Positions 21,206 to 34,176 of a DNA stretch of 64,000 bases are shown here, piece by piece. Both the position numbers and the translations under genes were made by a program. Source of the DNA: Opisthorchis felineus (taxonomy: Eukaryota > Platyhelminthes > Trematoda > Opisthorchiida > Opisthorchiidae); NCBI GenBank assembly GCA_004794785.1, contig SJOL01007680.1:179549-243548 (forward strand), written 5' to 3'. Every line of letters starts with the position of its first letter. Within the stretch, counting starts at the first letter, position 1. The notes beneath the pieces were generated by a model. That model saw nothing but the letters and a program-made list of their open reading frames with translations. It made no database searches and was not told the origin of the DNA.

Positions 21206-24200
21206 GATACCCCAGGAAGCTCCCATCTAACATGTGTGTGAAAGATCTAGGATTCTGATAAAGACAGCCATCGATGTTTAGAAACCTTTGATGGCCACCA
21301 AAACAACAAACAGAGCAGAGAATGTAATCTCCAAATACGATCGTCATCGTTTGGAGAGTTTTTCATGGTAATTTGCCTGAAATAATTTTTCAAGTTAGTA
21401 CCTTTTGTGCTGCAAGAAGATCAAAACCGTTAGGGAGTTGTTTATGGAATTTAACCAATCTTCCCGTAATGCTGAAGCAAAATACTAAATAAGTTATATC
21501 TCGAGAGCCGAAATGGTTACCATTCACAAATCCTAAATAACTTTTTTCATCCGTGAAAACAAACATTATTTGGATGTTTTCCTTCACCCTAAGTCGGTTT
21601 TGCTTGGATCTCCCCAAGAGCGCCAAACTCATGACACCGTATTCTAGTTATGTGCCCCACTATGCAGCAACAGTTGAATTTTCATTACAATCAGTGTCCC
21701 AATGCTAAAACGAGGCTAAAATATGATGCAGAAGAAGATGTGATAACCGGATAATTCGTATACTTCATTTCATTCTGTGTGAGGTGACAGCTGATGGCTA
21801 GACACCTTCGTTGATTTCATTGACTCGACCCATATTTTTGTTTATACTAGTCATCTACAAAAATTTCTAAAAGTTCACCACTTGAAAACCCAGGCTGACG
21901 GTCTTTGTGGAAAGCTTACCACGTTTTACACGTTCACCAAAAATTTTGTTTGATCAAACCGTTGTCTGCTCTCTGAAATACTCTTAGGATTCGTTCTTTC
22001 TACAACGAAAATAACTCCTGCTTGAGTTATTTGGACTGCCAACGTGAAGCGCTCTTACCCTAAGAGTGAGTTTTTGAGATGCATAAATAAAAACTGCTGG
22101 GATTTACCGAGAACTCGTCATCTTCCGATTGTTGAAGCAGATGTTTGCATCCGATCTGATTTTATGGGCGCTGCCAAACCAGCACTGGCCGGTATCCAGT
22201 TTTGACTAGAAGTCTTCTGACAGCTGACGACAGTCTGTTTTGCCATTGCAGGGTTCTAGTAGATCTACGAGAATATTTGGTATACGTCACCGGAACCCAA
22301 GTACCGAGCGAATAGTCGTAGATTAAATCATTTTCGCTTTGGAGGGACTTCGTTCGCTCACGAGGCACTCTAACCGAACCGTTGACATTGGCCAGTAGTC
22401 ATCAGACAAAGGTCGGAGTGAGGAATAACTGTGTCCTTTGTTACACGTGCTCAATATGGCAGCGATTGAAGCTAGGCACACTCGGAAGTGTAGTAAACTG
22501 TGCGTCACCATCAGCTCATCAGTCAACTCCGAAAGTGCAAAGTATACTTATGCAAAAGCTATACAAAAAGATGAAATCACTCTGTTCTTTCTCAACAGTA
22601 CCATTGCTAAGGGTGTTTTTTTGCTGCATAAAAGGTGATTACAGAAAAAGTCGAGGCCCGTTGTCAAAGGCTCCTCGTAAACGGCATACATGTTACGGTC
22701 GGTTGTTTTTGGTGACATGATTTTATACTGAAGAAATAGAACATGGACGAAGAAGTTTACTTCGTTTCGGGGAGAGTTAAGCCACCTTAGAGAGAAGTTT
22801 TCACACAACAATACGACTTCATTTCAGACTGTGTGTATGCTCTGAGGAGGAAACACTGTGGTCCCAGTCAGGAAATTCAATACATATGTGATGGTTTCAA
22901 AATCCACCAGTCAGTATGGAACTTCGATTGGTCGGAATATGTTTCACTGACCGCGTTTTAAAACACTGTCTGAGGAATACACAGCTCGCATTCCGGCATT
23001 TGTGAGTAAATAAATAATCGGCTCGCATTAAAACCCCTAATTCTGGTGACATTGTTAGAGGCAACAAAACAAGACGATAGAATATGTTGCTTGATAGATG
23101 TTCCAGACAGCCACGATTGGGTAAAACTACGATGGAATTAGGACAGAATAAAATTACTCAACAAACGGACAGTTTGATGAAAGACAATGCAAACGGGTGA
23201 ACTGTCGCAAAAATTTCCCTTTTTTGTTGCTTAGCTTAGCTGGCTTCATCAGAATTTCAAGTTATATCAAGAGGAGGCTTTTCCCCAATTAATACCCTTT
23301 GGGGGGTATAAGCTTCTCAACAGATTTCACATGCTGAGCTAAGCAAATCCAACTAAATTCATGCACACCGCATGCACACATCAGATCGACGGCCGCCTCA
23401 TTTTGGAAACAAGACTGCGAAGTTTGATCCTGGATGGAGGACAATCTAATTTTGATACGTGGATTTGGTGAGTTTTCTCATGCACCAGACATGCATTGGT
23501 TTTCTTCTTTAATAACTCCTGTTTTATCATACAACTTACAAACGAGTTATTATCAGCTATCCGCTGACAACAGTGGAAAATCCGGGGGGCACCTGCTAAA
23601 CCAGGTCAAAACCACTTGAACGCATGCAGGATTCTTGGAAGTTCTGGTAATTTAATTTGAAAATGTGTAGCCGAACACGGAGTGAAATGTTCAAGAAATG
23701 CATGGTGGGTTTATAGCAAGCACAGTCTGGAGGAATAACAGGAGCGGCAAAATTCAGACAATGTGATCGTAGGCCCCACTGATGGGCTATTGCGGCCTTA
23801 GTAACAACGTCCCTCTCATGAAGTGATTGTACAAGTTATCTGTCTACTGACCAATGAAAATATCACCCACTGTATTCACCAGTAATAATACCAGGAGTCT
23901 CTTCTCTCTAAAGGTTACCGACTTGACAGATTAGGATGAGATCTAGTTTGTTCGATTTGTTTCAGTTGACTGCTATCTATTATGTGAATTTTATCCTTTT
24001 TTGATTCATCATCCTCGATACATTAATCGGATGGAATAAAATCTACCTCAACAGAACCAAATCTAATTTTATGGAACCAGAAGTGTAGACATTCAGTCAC
24101 CCCGTGTGTTTTCCTTAACCTTATTAACTTGGTAGATTTAATTTCCTAATAAACTTGAAAAAAGAAATGTTTAAAATTCTTTTCGAGTTGCGCTGTCTGC

Positions 24201-24334
24201 AGTTCGAATAATTCTGTTAATCAACAGATGAAAGAATTTCTTGTGCTCTTGGTGGATTGTCATTCTGATGGTGAAGCGGAAGGCTGTGTTTGGTTGTCGC
24301 AAACCATGATCTCGGTACAGTTCTATTTTTCGGG

Positions 24335-24365
24335 GACTAGTACAGATAACTAGTACAGATAACAG
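24335..24365 (+). repeat. Short tandem duplication
   Basis: ACTAGTACAGATA occurs twice back to back. It is a local duplication with no evident function. Confidence 0.6.
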
Positions 24366-26254
24366 TAGCGTTTCGACTGGTTCAATGATTGTATCAATGT
24401 AGGAATGATACAGTTAGACTAACCACATCTATTTTTGACGACAGACAGTGGGGAGACTTGCACTGACCGATTGACATAATGCCCTTCATGCACTCTGGTA
24501 AAGTTTTAGGTATGACTTTCGACGGAAGACTGAATCTTCCTTCCTCAGCGTGCACTTATGGGAACTCTTAATCGACTAAACTGAACGGTGCGCGTACGGC
24601 AGTGCATCTTTGTCATTTTCACAGGCGAGTGGAACCTCGTGCTGTCAAAACGTATTCTTGCTTGTTTGGGAATTTCAATCAAATTATTTCCAGACTGGTT
24701 TTGCACGAGGCATCATTAAAAGTAATAAGTTTGATTCCATTATTTTAGGGTGGTTTCTCTTAAATCGCTCGTGAAAACCCACAAATATTTGTTGCAAGGG
24801 ACTTTGAGGATTGAGGGCACTTTCCTGGAGAGATCGCCTTAATAAGTGAACAGAAAACGCACTGGGTACGGTGGTCAAACAGCTAGACAGTGGTTTAAAT
24901 GTATTAATGTCAACCCGACTTTTGCAAGGGTGATGAATGATTATCAGAACTCTGAAATTAAAATGGCTGGATTAGACACATGAAATTTTCCACTTCGTAT
25001 TCCTAGGAATGAGAACCAACCCTTCTTGAATTTTTACACATGTCCATGCGAGAAAAATTCTCTCCAGGAACAAGATAAGAACAAGATAAAGTCAACCTTG
25101 AAGCAATCAAATCTTTTTGACACTGGTTTAGCGGGTCGTTAAATCAACAAGAGAGCTCTCTAAATCTCCCGATTATATAAATCGCGTAATTTTCGAACTA
25201 TGTGGTTGTTCCACAATACGTTTATGGATACATCGCATGTGAATACAACGTAAGTCGTAAACGTCACTCATCTTTGAGCAGTGACTAACAGTACGTAAAA
25301 TACTTAGCAGTTTCTTCGGCGTCTCATTTAATATCCACAAAATGGTCACTGATGTGGTGAATTCCCAAACTCTGACAAAAGTCGGCACCCCCCTCGATGT
25401 ATGGGTGCTATGTTTCTCATAGAGATGGAGATGGGTCCACATTTCTTAACACATTTCTGCAGGAAGACATAGTCGTCCTACGTGGAAGTGTGCAGACGCA
25501 CTGTTTCTTTTCAGAGAATCCGGTCGCGGATTTCACCAGAAGCGCAGAAGATAGTTTTCATTGTCTTTCCCTGGGTAAATGGTATCATATGTGCCAAGAG
25601 CGGGACAGTTCAGTAATCAGCGGAGGGGTATTTTGTCAGCTGCCCTCCGTGTGTTCAGTTTGAATTTAATGCGCTTCCTGTTATAGAAGAAAAAGGCACT
25701 TCGGCGTAGCCTTTGGGGGTGAATGAATTAGTATCTACTGGTGATAATGGTACAACATCAGCAACTGTCATTATCAGGCAAGTATTGTTTTGGCAGACAA
25801 ACTGGTCAAAACCAAACGGAATTAGTTTTACGCAGCTGCTAGCCATTTGTCACATATTAGTGTCTGTAACCTTGTTAAACAAGTGACACATGGTGCATTG
25901 AAACTATAGGCTCTCGATTTTATGGGTGTTTCACCCACGAGTAGGTGCGAATTGAGTAGATAGATCCAGTTACACTTAGGCTGAAATTCGGGAAGACATA
26001 TGACAACAAATTACGGAATTTTTTGTCCCATCCTACTGCTAACTCACTGCAGCATCTTTAGTCTGTGAATAAAGTGCACCAGATAGGAACAATCTGTATT
26101 TTAATGCGCAAACGACTACAGCATAGGCTAGCGTGACTCAAATCCACGGGAACTAGCTGTTGATGGTATGGTGCAAGTACGGTCAGTCTTGTCAAAACGT
26201 TGATAAATGTCGTGCCCACATAAATTAGTTTACCTGACTGATTGGCCAGAGAGA

Positions 26255-26465
26255 TGAAAACTAACTCATCGGCTGACTAACTAAATAGCTAACTAACTAA
26301 CCAAACAAACAAACAACCAATTATCTGCTAACTGACTAACCCAGTAACCACGAAAGCAACAAGTGACTTACCAGTTAACCGGTTAACTAGATAACTAACC
26401 AACTAACAGACTGAATAACTAGCTGGCCGGTTCTCTAAACAGCTGGCTAACTAGCACGCAAACTC
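26255..26465 (+). repeat. Degenerate CTAA/AACT-rich tract
   Basis: About 200 bp dominated by irregular CTAACTAAC, CCAAACAAAC and GGTTAACTAG units. It is too irregular for a microsatellite but clearly repetitive. A tract of opposite sense (GTTAGTTA, TTAGTTTGG) lies 2 kb downstream at 28437-28580. Confidence 0.7.
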
Positions 26466-28436
26466 ACCTAAACACTGACTACATAAAGTGTAAGTGGCTC
26501 AGAATGGAAATAAAGGACCAATGAACATAAGAAGAGGGATCTACATAAACTAATAGAGATGCCGAAAACTCTCTGAAAGTTTCCAAATGTAACTAACTGT
26601 TGTTGTTTGAAATTCCCTTCTATGACTGCATAGGGTTCGGAAGCCCTGTTGGCGTTGACCCCCAGAATTGTCCTCACCGAGGAATTAGAAGAAATTGCAA
26701 AGGACTTCATTAAAAGAGCGCAAAACATTCTTCGTTGCTTCTTTCCAATGGAATTAGCAAAAACCAATCTGCGTGTCTGAAAATTTGAAACATTATATGA
26801 GACTACATTGGAAGAAAAACACTATGGAATTTGTTGAAAGTTCCGGGGAATAAAGACAGATCGGTCTATATGTAACTTCAATAGTTTCATCCAAATGAAC
26901 CTTCGAGGGTTTTTTAGAGTAGGTTACTGTAACCGGTGGAAGTCGATATGAGTAATTGTCACGTGCACGTTGACAATCCATTCAACAAGGCTTTTTCTGG
27001 GACTCGGGCTTCCTAAGAGCTGTGTGAATGCACCATTCTCCGGGGAACCTGTTCCTATAAAACAAGCGAGAGGTTTGTTACCTCAGGTTTTATTTCAGTA
27101 TGTTCTATACTGTTTTTACACGTCAAAAAAAAGGACACATGAAGGAAGCATAGTAGGATCTTTATAAATTCAGTGGACTGTTGAGAGCAAAGCCTCTTGA
27201 AAACTCTTATCCAACCTTGACATTATTGGCGTCAGCAAACATTGGTAACTTCCAAGTTACCGCGGTCATTTACAGTAGCTTTGCAAGAAATCATATGGCC
27301 AGTCGATCACCTTCCAGTTAAGTTGCCATCCTCTGGAAAGACCAACCTTGTGATAAACCAACCTCGTTTTCTCCTCAGAAACACATTTCAGTACAAGTGT
27401 CTCAAAATAGAGCACCACAAGACCACGGCAAGTGCTCTGCGCCGAGGGAAATAAAAAAGTTTTACGCTAAAAGTAGCATTTTCCCGTTAGTGAAATGCCA
27501 TCGATTACTTACCCAATCGCTTATTGATATCAACGAATCACGTGTAGGAAATTCAGTGACTCGTCAGCTTTGTTTTACAGTGAACCGGCTGTACCAGTAA
27601 TCGGTCAGGCCTGGCTTGTTTAACAAGCATTAATTCACATCACGTGCCTTTTTATGGTTGATGAGAGCAGGAACAGTTGTTTATGTAAATTGCGAATATT
27701 TTGCTCAGAGAAGCAAACATTCAAGAAGTCACATGACACATCCTTTGAGATGTCTCAACAAGAGAATCCAGTCAACAGCAAATCACTTGTTGAAGGGAAA
27801 GTGGGACCAAATTATGTTCGATTCCTCTAATCCACATTATCCATTATCCACATCCTATTACCCAGCTACCCGAAACTTAACTGACATCAGCTTACATCAA
27901 CATACGTGACAAATCATTATCTCCGCTCCAAATAGTTGCAGTAACCTGTTCTGTGAACTCTTCAAACATCTATCTGAAAGGGACCTAGAGATGTTCCCTC
28001 TGGCAGCATGAAGTAACTTTACAAGCTTTTAAAAAACTCTGCAGTCCTCTTCATTCGGTATATTCTGAGATTCCGTGTGCAGCTTCAGACACATTTTCAA
28101 CGCATTAAACAAGCAAATGGGTGTCCATTGCTTCGTTTTAAGCAACCGAGAATTATGTGCCAGCTTTTAATAGCAACTCTTTCTCATCAAGAACAGCTGT
28201 CAAAGGCAAAACCAGCGATACATCATAGTCCAACTTATTTGTAGGCATCAACCCCTAGCGTATTCATCACCTACAGAAATCGGTAGAGGGGATCGGATGC
28301 ATTCCGTGATATAAGGAAATAACCCAGCTTGTGTCAGTTGCCGTTAGTGTACTACTTCGAACAAATTTTGCTCTGTGTACTCAATGATAATCGTGTAGTC
28401 AAGTTCTTTCCTTCTTCATTTATTGAATCAACAATC

Positions 28437-28580
28437 CAGTTGTTGGGCAGTTAAATTTGTTATTTACTAAGTTGGATATTGGGTAGTCAGTTAGTTATTT
28501 AGCTAACTAGTCAGATGTTTTATTTTGTTATGTATATTTAGTTTCTCATCTATTTGTTTAGTTTGGTTAGCTAGTCGGTT
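28437..28580 (-). repeat. Degenerate TTAG-rich tract, opposite sense to 26255-26465
   Basis: GTTAGTTATTTAGCTAACTAG, GTTTAGTTTGGTTAGC and similar units, the complement of the units at 26255-26465. It could form the second half of an imperfect inverted repeat inside the spacer. Confidence 0.6.
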
Positions 28581-28990
28581 CATACTAATCAATGTGAATG
28601 GTAAGTTTTTTTCACTTCGAAGGAGCTTGCTTAGCATGTGGTTGTAATCGCTTCATATGAATGACTCGGTTTACCCATTGGTTCGGTTGTGTGCGTGCTC
28701 CAAGCGTTTACATCTAAAGATACATGCAGTTCTTGTCAGGTGCATCTTGTTTGTACACTTAGAATGCTGCATCTAGTAACAGGTGGACAAAATCCATCCA
28801 TTGTAGAATACCGAAACTCGTGATCGGACGACCCACCAGATTCATCCCAATTTTACCTCCTTTTAGCTAACCTAGGCCCGGGATATATTTACACGTAGCT
28901 GACATCCTCAGAAGAGCAAATGTCAGCGCTCCGCGGATTATGTTTGAGAGGTAATGAACAATGATGTAAATTAAGGAATGATGATATTAT

Positions 28991-29075
28991 GATAAATAAT
29001 AATAAATGATAAATAAATAAATAAATTAAATAAATAAATAAATAAATAAATAGATAAATAAATAAATAAATAAAT
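28991..29075 (+). repeat. (TAAA)n microsatellite
   Basis: Imperfect TAAA array of about 85 bp. Read on the minus strand it yields a low-complexity FIYLFIYLFIYL frame that is not a gene. Confidence 0.95.
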
Positions 29076-29454
29076 CCTCCGTCCAAATGATGGTCTATCA
29101 CTTGTTAGTTATGAAGCTGTGAGAAAAGCTAGAGAAATATTTATGGTGGTAATGACATTCATTACCGGGAACCTTCGGAAAATTCAGACAGAAGCTTTGT
29201 CTAGGAATGATATCGTCTCCAAATATAAATATGTGAGCATCGAGAACAAGGGAGCAAGCAAGTAGGTAGTAAACACGACAAGGATAAGATATTTAACAGT
29301 TAATCTAGATTTGATAGACTGACTTTTATACACATATTTGGCAAAAGAGGAAGGTCCTCGAAATCCATCGGTAGCATTCATTTCTTTCGCCCCTGTTCAT
29401 CTAGTGGTTTTAAAGTTTACAGTGAACTGTGTGAAAACTGCTCCAAAAGGGTTA

Positions 29455-29715
29455 ATGTTTATAATTCTTTTCTCCGCTTCTTTGTTCAGCCTTATTATTG
29501 GAGCCACTATCCAAGGAAGCGTGAGTCTACCTATAGAATTCACGACTGGAGAAGGACCGGTGAATTATGCGAAAGACAGTTATGTTTTATTTAACGATCA
29601 TAAGCAATCAAAAACTTCCATCATTGGAATATCGGAAATATTCACTTTGCCATCTTGTGAGCATTTGGAATTTCATGACGAGGATCATGGATATTGTCAG
29701 TGTGCGTGTCTGTAG
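29455..29715 (+). CDS. Possible small membrane or secreted protein, or terminal exon
   Basis: An ATG-started frame of 86 codons inside the spacer. The protein opens with MFIILFSASLFSLIIGA, a hydrophobic stretch fitting a signal peptide or membrane anchor. A polar middle with GEGPVNYAKDSY follows, then a cysteine-containing end, CEHLEFHDEDHGYCQCACL. The frame is open upstream to about 29323 without an ATG, so it may instead be a last exon. AATAAA lies at 29763, 48 bp after the stop, a plausible polyadenylation site. I recognise no family, and chance cannot be excluded. Confidence 0.25.
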   Translation: MFIILFSASLFSLIIGATIQGSVSLPIEFTTGEGPVNYAKDSYVLFNDHKQSKTSIIGISEIFTLPSCEHLEFHDEDHGYCQCACL

Positions 29716-29762
29716 CGAATGCATTGCGAGAGATCAATTTAAGACACGCATCACCAAAGTAC

Positions 29763-29768
29763 AATAAA
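29763..29768 (+). promoter_or_regulatory. Polyadenylation signal candidate
   Basis: AATAAA 48 bp downstream of the stop at 29715. It is meaningful only if that frame is real. Confidence 0.25.
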
Positions 29769-29963
29769 TCTTCACCAACGTGCAGTGGGGCTTGGACTCC
29801 GATCCGAAGACTTTACTGCCCCTCAAACATTCGATAACCCATGACCTCACAATATCAGACGTTTTTTTTTCAGCATGTCCGCAGTGGAGTAGTTGATGAG
29901 CGAACAATATGAAATTTTTCGAAATCAGTGGAGCAATAGGTAAGGCTTTTGATATTTAGGTGG

Positions 29964-29996
29964 GTATGTATGTATGCATGTATGCATGTATGCATG
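29964..29996 (+). repeat. (TATGCATG)n short tandem repeat
   Basis: About four units of TATGTATGCATG-type sequence, partly self-complementary. Confidence 0.85.
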
Positions 29997-31560
29997 ACCA
30001 CCGTTTGCGTTCGCACTCCAAATCTCTTTTGTGAGCAGGTCTGTTAAACCGTAAAACCAGCTCCCCGTGGTGTTGGATACGTAGCCCGGATGACCAAACA
30101 AAACACCCGGTTCGGTTTCAACATACTGGTTATTTCGACCCCAGAAAGCCTAAAGCAATGGTAAAATGTGGGGACAGAAAACTTCGGGCAACCAAACGTC
30201 AAAACTTTCTGCTTCGCTGAGGAACCTATTACTCCTTTCGGTTTGACGGACACCGTGGCATATTTATGCGTGTCCTTTACTTTCAGGGGGAGAGGAGTCT
30301 ACAACCACCAACAGCAGCTGCTGAGAATGCCCGATAAACTGACACGTGCCCTTTTTGGGCCACATCAAAGAATGGAGGTCACAAGCAACTATCTGATACA
30401 GAGGCTGGCGTATTAGCTCGTACTCGGCCAAGTTCACTGAAACACGCTCAAGATGGTGGATAATTATATAAGGCAATTTATTTGTGACTGGCTACGTCTA
30501 CCGATGCAGACTCGAACCAGCTACATCCACACCGGAAGCAACGTGGGAGGGGGTTCGTTATCTCAGGCGTGAGTTCAAATCAGGCGCAGCAGAAGGCGAT
30601 TTTGGAAGAAATTCTTTCTACTCAGCACCGAGTGCTGCGTAGTGTGGTTAATGATCCTGCATGTGGTAAAGTTGTTTGGGATTTTAGCCTTCCAGTCCGA
30701 GTCCAAGGTGCATGTATGCATACCAAAGAAGGAATCGTGGCTTCTGGAGGTTGTAGTCTGCACAGAAACGTTTGCGAGAGTTGGTCGCTTCGCCTCTCAT
30801 AAATCAATAGCTTGTGTTTCCAGAACACTTGCCTTCTCGGATATTTATTCACGGTATCCATCTCCTGTGAAACTAGCTTAGGACTAGATTTATAAGCGCA
30901 ATGCATGGTCCTCGGAACCAAACGACCTTATGTCATGGAAACTATGGTCAACCGGAGATCTTCGTGCATATTATGCAGTCATGATGGATCACGCATGATG
31001 CTGAATGTGCACATCACAATCGGATTGCAAGGGAACTCGGAAAAAGTCTTCATCGACTGGGATACACTATCTCTGAGTGATTGAAAGCATCTACTTCTTC
31101 GCCTTCCATGAATTCTGACCTGATTTATGTTCAGGATTGCTAAGCAGTCATGACAGACCTAAACATAGCCTCACATGAGCGCGGACTGAGAAGAAGCGGA
31201 AGTACGGTGATGACGATTGTTTCCTCGCAATCCTCTCAGCCCTACATGCCGTCGGTTTTGATGTTGGTTTTTTGGTTCAAGAACCAATGTTCATTTCATA
31301 TTAAGGGATCTGCTTTCATCATTCTGCCAAGGCTGTTTTCGGACTGGGGCTTCATATGCTCACAGTCAGTGACTTGTGTTTACTTAGCATTTTGGGCTCC
31401 CTACGTACATACGACCCTTTTAATGCATGCTACATAGGGTTGGGTGTTTATTCTTGCTGTTGACGGATACCTTGTGCTGATGTGCGTGCCTTGACTGTGG
31501 TCGCGCTTACTGCGTCCTGAAGAGAATTAGGTATTTTAGAAGGGCCTTGTAAACCATCAC

Positions 31561-32290
31561 TAATTCTTAACTGGGGAGTATTTCGATTTTCGCGAAAGCT
31601 TTATCAAGCAAAGTGCTCAGGTCACCAAGCTGACCAGGTTTTAAGGCAGACGGATAGCTAATCAATAAGGCCTCTTTAGATCAGCCCACTAGATTAATGT
31701 TGAGTGTCTGGTAAAAGGTCTTGTCGGTTAGTGTGGTTGCCTAAATCTTACGGTTGGTGAGTTGGAGGAATTTCGGACTATTTTTGATCAAGTTTAGTTC
31801 CTTAATCTTCCGGTTCAAGGTGCTTCAGTTGGTGGTTCGCCTTAGGTGCTACCGGTAGATTACTTTGATCTGTGTAAGCCTGTACTTGCTACGACAATTT
31901 AGTTACGGGGGGGGGGTTGAGTGAGATCAAGCGCGTTTCATACCTGACCTACTTCTATTGACTCGTCTTTCTGATAACCGCGCACCAGCAGGTGTCAGCT
32001 CGAATGATTAAAAACTGTTTTCCACCGGATTGTCAGTTCTACGCCTTCTATTCTATTTACGCTAGTGTGCTTGGAGATTTCTACCACCTCGTCCGACGCG
32101 ACCAAACTAACCGACAAGACCCTTTAACAGACATTCAACACTAATCTAGTGGGCTAATCTAAACAGATCTCACTGATTAGCTCTCCATATGCCTTAAAAC
32201 CTGGCCTGCTCACTTGGTCTGCTTAAGCCTTTGTGTCAAAAGCGGAACGTTGCCTGGTTAAAAACTACCAATTTTTTACCAAGCCCTTCG
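31561..32290. repeat. Nested foldback (imperfect inverted repeat) within the spacer
   Basis: Arms at about 31561-31790 and 32060-32290 are reverse complements with mismatches. The best blocks on the left are AGCCCACTAGATTAATGTTG, GGTCTTGTCGGTTAGT and AGGTTTTAAGGCA, each mirrored on the right. The central loop is about 270 bp and includes a run of ten G at 31907-31916. The structure is that of a foldback or MITE-like element, with no coding capacity. No target duplication was defined because the outer arms fade gradually. Confidence 0.75.
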
Positions 32291-34176
32291 GAAACGGACT
32301 TCTCAGTCGGTTCCAAACTTTTCCCAATTGAGTGAAAAGTATTCAGCGTTGTTTGTCCTTTCTTCAATTGCTGGTATTTACAAGTGTGTTTCCATATCCA
32401 ACATTCTTACATACGTTGGAGATCGTTTCGTCTGACTGAAAGCTACTGATGGCACGCCCTCGAATGGGACGCTTCGCTTTTTTATCCAATGTTCTCCTGC
32501 GTCTTCTTCCAAATCTCTCGCTCGCACTTATTTTTTATGTTTGTGATAATACCCTTCAAAAATATAATATAATGGCAACCAAAAATGTAATCGATTACTG
32601 TCAGTTCAAGTGTTCTAGGGTGTTCGTGTTTCTTTGATTAGGGTTTACCAGAGCATTTCTTGGGATGTTTGGAAGGCATACAGGACATTGATTTGGTCAC
32701 AGTGATGAGCTTATTGTCCCTTCCTGGTTGAAATGTGTGGAAGACTTTGACCTTTTGCCGGGTGATATTCGCAGTAGATGTTTGAGAAATCACGCTTACG
32801 TAGAGGTGAAGCACACACACCTTCATTTTGGCTGCCTGATGATGTGGAAACCTCTTCGCTGTTAATTTTTCCAGGAAAAAAGAGCTTTTTGCTATTCATT
32901 AGAAACGTCTGACTACCTCGTTGCACTGATGATGGTAATCAGCTGATACGTTAACGAAACAGAAGCTTTGAGTGGAAACACAAAAAACTCTCAGTCGATT
33001 AAAATACCTCAAATTTAAAATCGAATCCGAACACTCGCTCTCCAATCGATTTGGAACGATAATAAGACGGAGTGATTAATTCTCATTGACTGCTTTTTTT
33101 AGAATTTTAGTTCCAAGTACCTCTGCTTGAAAGATACAAACTTTGCTGGTAGAAACTCGAGACATTGCAAATTGCCACAGCGTTCATTATCAACCTAAAT
33201 GCTAGCTGGCGACCTACAAGCATGTTCTCAGTACCCGAATCAAAAGACATTCACATCAGAAAATTGCTTTGGCTTTCATGGATACACACTCATCCGTTTC
33301 GTAGAAGTTAACTAACAGATACCACGTACACACCAGACCAGCATCCCGAATAGATGGTGAGCCATGGATCAGGGAAAAATGTCGACCAGTCCCTTCGGTG
33401 TATTGATGAATTACTGATATTTGTATCGAAGTGCAAAATTGAATTATGTGTGAACTATGGCCTCCTCTGTTGGCAGCAAACCGTATTAGCTTGAACCAGT
33501 CCGCTAAGCTTCCATATTATGCAGGGCCAAATCTGCTGAAAAATTGCAGACAGCATATTCATATGGGTTTAGCTTTACCTGAACACAAATGAATCCGGCT
33601 AACTTCCCAGTTGATGCTGCATTACTGATTAGCCCCGAAGCGGGAGAAACCGTCTTGGGCTATTGAACAGTTTTCAGAAATCGTGTTATCATTTATTCGT
33701 GAAGAAATTTCTACATCCGGCTTTTATCTCCATGACATGTCTCTTTGTATCAATTCATTGTCTCCACAGGCTGCGTTTGTTTGCTGGGTTAGTGTAATTG
33801 CTTCCCTAGAAGGCTGTCGAATGAAATTTGAAGTGGGACCGTTTAAAGTTTCTCATCAAAATGTTGATGAGTTCAACTGAGGACTGTTCTCTGGAGGTAT
33901 TCAAATGGTTTGGAGGAGTTTGTGGATTATTCCACGGTGATATTCACGCATATTTTGTGTTCGATTTTGACCAGTTGTGTAGTCTCAGAGTTCGAAACTC
34001 CCTTTGGCATGTTTTCTTCAGAGCACGCTGGACCGTTCACGTAACCACGCTCTACAAGGAATTTGGTTGTCTGAGCTACCTGGTTTACAGCACAACGCCA
34101 CATGAAAGAATGCAGAAACATTGGGATCCAGTCTTCCGTCAACAAGGATTTGAATGAAACCACCTTCGTGTGTTAA

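Larger units (their letters stand above)
21206..34176. other. 12.97-kb spacer between the inverted arms
   Basis: Contains mostly unassigned non-coding sequence. I looked for conserved motifs of protein-primed DNA polymerase, retrovirus-like integrase, packaging ATPase and tyrosine recombinase and saw none. No open frame exceeds 125 codons. Notable contents are the CTAA-rich tract at 26255-26465, its opposite-sense partner at 28437-28580, a TAAA microsatellite, a small frame at 29455-29715 and a foldback at 31561-32290. Confidence 0.6.

Noticed and set aside
23199..23252. Minus strand has CTGATGAAGCC and, further on, GGGAAA and CGACAGTTCAC, resembling family A hammerhead repeats.
   Set aside because: No proper stem II and no GAAA at the right distance. 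The shared CGACAGTTCAC lies on the opposite strand relative to CTGATGA compared with family A.
28889..29101. FIYLFIYL-rich minus-strand frame as a membrane protein.
   Set aside because: It is the translation of the TAAA microsatellite.
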